From positions 1 through 14,257 of the forward strand of contig DASZZY010000152.1 in assembly GCA_036260395.1 (NCBI GenBank): 14,257 nucleotides of DNA, written 5' to 3'. Position 1 is the first letter of the stretch; each line of letters begins with the position of its first letter. Below are positions 12,749 through 14,257 of the stretch, piece by piece. A program made the translations under genes and the position numbers. The notes beneath the pieces were generated by a model, which saw only the letters and a list, made by a program, of their open reading frames with translations, searched no databases and was not told the DNA's origin. The stretch is from DASZZY01 sp036260395. GTDB lineage: Bacteria; Actinomycetota; UBA4738; CALAEC01.

Positions 12749-13582
12749 ATGCTCCGCTCGCTCGTCCTGGGCGCGATCCAGGGGCTCACGGAGTTCGTGC
12801 CGATCTCCTCCTCCGCGCACCTCGTCCTGGTGCCGTACCTCCTGAACTGGCCGGTCCCCGACCTGGCGTTCGACGTGGCGGTCCACCTGGGGACGGCCCT
12901 GGCGGTCGTGGTCTACTTCTGGCGGGATCTTTGGGCGATCGCCGGCGGCGCGGCCCGCACGGTCGCGGGGCGGGGACGGGAGGGCGACCGCGAGCACGCC
13001 CGCCTGGCCCTCCTGCTCGTGGTGGCCTCGGTGCCCGCGGCGATCGCCGGCATCCTGCTCGAGGGCCCGTTCGAGGAACTGTTCACGACGTCGGAGGACG
13101 TGGACCGCATCGGCGCCCCCGTCGTGGCCGGGTTCCTGGTGGTCACCGCGGCGCTGCTCGTGGCCGCGGACGCCGTGCACCGGCGGCGGCCCGAGCGGCG
13201 GGGGATGTCCTCGGTCGGGCTCCTCGACGCCGTGGTCGTCGGCCTGTTCCAGGCGCTGGCCATCGCCCCCGGCATCTCGAGGTCCGGGGCCACGATCGGC
13301 GCCGGGATGTTCCGCGGCCTCAGCCGCGACGCGGCGGCACGGTTCTCGTTCCTCCTGGGGCTCCCGGCGATCGCCGGTGCGGCCCTGGTGGCCCTGCCCG
13401 ACCTCCGCGGGGCGGACGAGCTCGGCGCCATCGCCGCGGCCACGGCGGTCTCCGCGGCCACCGGGTTCGCCGCCATCGCGTTCCTGCTGCGGTGGCTGCG
13501 GACCCGAACGCTGTCGCCCTTCGCGGCCTACTGCGTCCTGGCCGCGGCCGTCGTGCTGGCCTACTGGTCGCAGACCCGGTAG
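12749..13582 (+). CDS. uppP: Undecaprenyl-diphosphatase
   Basis: Membrane enzyme (BacA/UppP family) that removes a phosphate from undecaprenyl diphosphate so the lipid carrier can be reused for peptidoglycan and other wall polymers; it is also linked with bacitracin resistance. The 277-aa length is typical. The first family motif QGLTEFVPISSSAHL (11-25) holds the catalytic glutamate region (E15) and H24; the second, PGISRSGATI (174-183), holds S177, R178 and T182. About seven or eight hydrophobic helices cover most of the protein. ATG 12749 is set by the family N-terminus and a leaderless -10. The gene ends 3 bp from the stop of the convergent TldE/PmbA gene. Confidence 0.95.
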   Translation: MLRSLVLGAIQGLTEFVPISSSAHLVLVPYLLNWPVPDLAFDVAVHLGTALAVVVYFWRDLWAIAGGAARTVAGRGREGDREHARLALLLVVASVPAAIAGILLEGPFEELFTTSEDVDRIGAPVVAGFLVVTAALLVAADAVHRRRPERRGMSSVGLLDAVVVGLFQALAIAPGISRSGATIGAGMFRGLSRDAAARFSFLLGLPAIAGAALVALPDLRGADELGAIAAATAVSAATGFAAIAFLLRWLRTRTLSPFAAYCVLAAAVVLAYWSQTR

Positions 13583-13585
13583 GGC

Positions 13586-14257
13586 TCAGGTCCCCCCGAC
13601 GGTCATCTCGCCGACCAGCAGCGTGGCGGTGCCCAGCGCGCCGCCGCCGGGGAAGAACCGCAGGTCCGAGCCCACCGCCTCGATCCGCCTCAGGACCTCG
13701 GGGAGCGTGCTGGCGATGGTCATCTCGCGGAGCGGCCCCGCCAGGGCGCCGGCGTCGACGCGGAGCCCCGTGGCGCCCACCGAGAACTCGCCGCTGACGG
13801 GGTTGGCCCCGGAGTGGACGCCGGTCACGTCCTGGACGTAGACCGCCCGCCCGGCCCGGCGGAGGAGCGCCGCCGGGTCCTCGGGCCCCGGCTCCAGCAG
13901 GAGGTTCGTGGGCGAGACGCCCGGCACGCCACGGTAGGAGGCCCGCGAGGCGTTCCCCGTCGAGGCCGCGCCCTCCCGGCGGGCGGTCGTCGTGTTGTGG
14001 AGGAACCCGCGCAGCACGCCGCGCTCGATCACCGGCGTCCGGCCGGAAGGCACCCCCTCGTCGTCGAACGGAGCGGAGGCGGGGCCCTCGGGGAGGCGGC
14101 CGTCGTCGACGAGGGGCACGGCGGGCGAGGCCACCTCCTGCCCGACCAGCCCCGCCAGGAGCGAGCGCCCCTTCTGGACCTCCTCGGCCGACAGCGCCCG
14201 GGCCAGGACGCCGAGGAACGCCGCGGCCGCCCACGGGTCGAGGACGACCGGCAGCCG
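13586..14257 (-). CDS. TldE/PmbA protein, C-terminal part (5' end outside window)
   Basis: The C-terminal 223 residues of a TldD/PmbA-family protein that runs off the right edge; the full family is about 440-460 aa, so roughly half is missing. Visible family stretches are PVVLDPWAAAAFLGVLARAL at the edge, QKGRSLLAGLVGQEVASP, FDDEGVPSGRTPVIERG, GFLHNTTTARREG, STGNASRASYRGVPGVSPTN, and the end FSVGATGLRVDAG with LLVGEMTVGG. These fit the TldE/PmbA partner rather than TldD. TldD and TldE together form a protease that trims peptides; TldE itself lacks the zinc site. TldD would be expected next to it, beyond the edge. The GTG at 14134 is internal, not a start. Confidence 0.9.
   Translation of the reverse strand, partial: RLPVVLDPWAAAAFLGVLARALSAEEVQKGRSLLAGLVGQEVASPAVPLVDDGRLPEGPASAPFDDEGVPSGRTPVIERGVLRGFLHNTTTARREGAASTGNASRASYRGVPGVSPTNLLLEPGPEDPAALLRRAGRAVYVQDVTGVHSGANPVSGEFSVGATGLRVDAGALAGPLREMTIASTLPEVLRRIEAVGSDLRFFPGGGALGTATLLVGEMTVGGT

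Overview
This window comes from a very GC-rich chromosome, most likely a deep-branching member of the Actinomycetota (Thermoleophilia, Acidimicrobiia or a relative). Three things support this: a galU - moeA-like - small three-helix membrane protein cluster in the order seen around galU/glp/glpR in actinobacteria; the N-terminal signal segment with LRTPSPSTVIA, a style common in Thermoleophilia; and many start codons placed 6-7 nt behind a TAnnnT -10 hexamer, the layout of leaderless actinobacterial transcripts. The lineage call is inference from recalled families, not a search result.

Layout. Bases 1-4000 look accessory. They hold a tandem-HD/LuxR regulator (316-1920, +), an FAD/NAD(P)-dependent oxidoreductase of the CzcO type (2079-3179, +) with an 18-bp palindrome between the two, and a small exported protein of unknown function (3196-3750, -) of clearly lower GC. 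An imperfect 21-bp direct repeat (64-84 and 3970-3990) flanks this block, and tRNA-Ala(CGC) with its probable terminator lies just beyond it.

Bases 4083-8099 form a run of minus-strand genes, read from high to low coordinates: galU, a MoeA/gephyrin-like protein with eroded catalytic motifs, a GlpR/SepX-like membrane protein, a DUF983 zinc-ribbon membrane protein, a bacterial translin-family protein, and tRNA-Ala 20 nt after the translin stop codon. galU (UDP-glucose supply) is followed by what looks like the Glp-GlpR division module.

A membrane GAF-GGDEF diguanylate cyclase (8177-10084, -) is followed by a divergent plus-strand run: 5-formyltetrahydrofolate cyclo-ligase, an FmdB-type zinc-ribbon protein, methylthioadenosine phosphorylase with an apparent CTG start overlapping the fmdB stop, a CpaB-like SAF-domain protein, and undecaprenyl-diphosphatase UppP. 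uppP meets the 5'-truncated C-terminal part of a TldE/PmbA gene tail to tail, with only 3 bp between the stops.

Most interesting points: the Glp-GlpR-like pair with a MoeA homologue that has lost standard active-site motifs; the translin-family gene directly upstream of a tRNA gene; the recurring leaderless promoter layout, which fixes several start codons; and the CTG start of the MTA phosphorylase. I found no CRISPR array, phage module or toxin-antitoxin pair.
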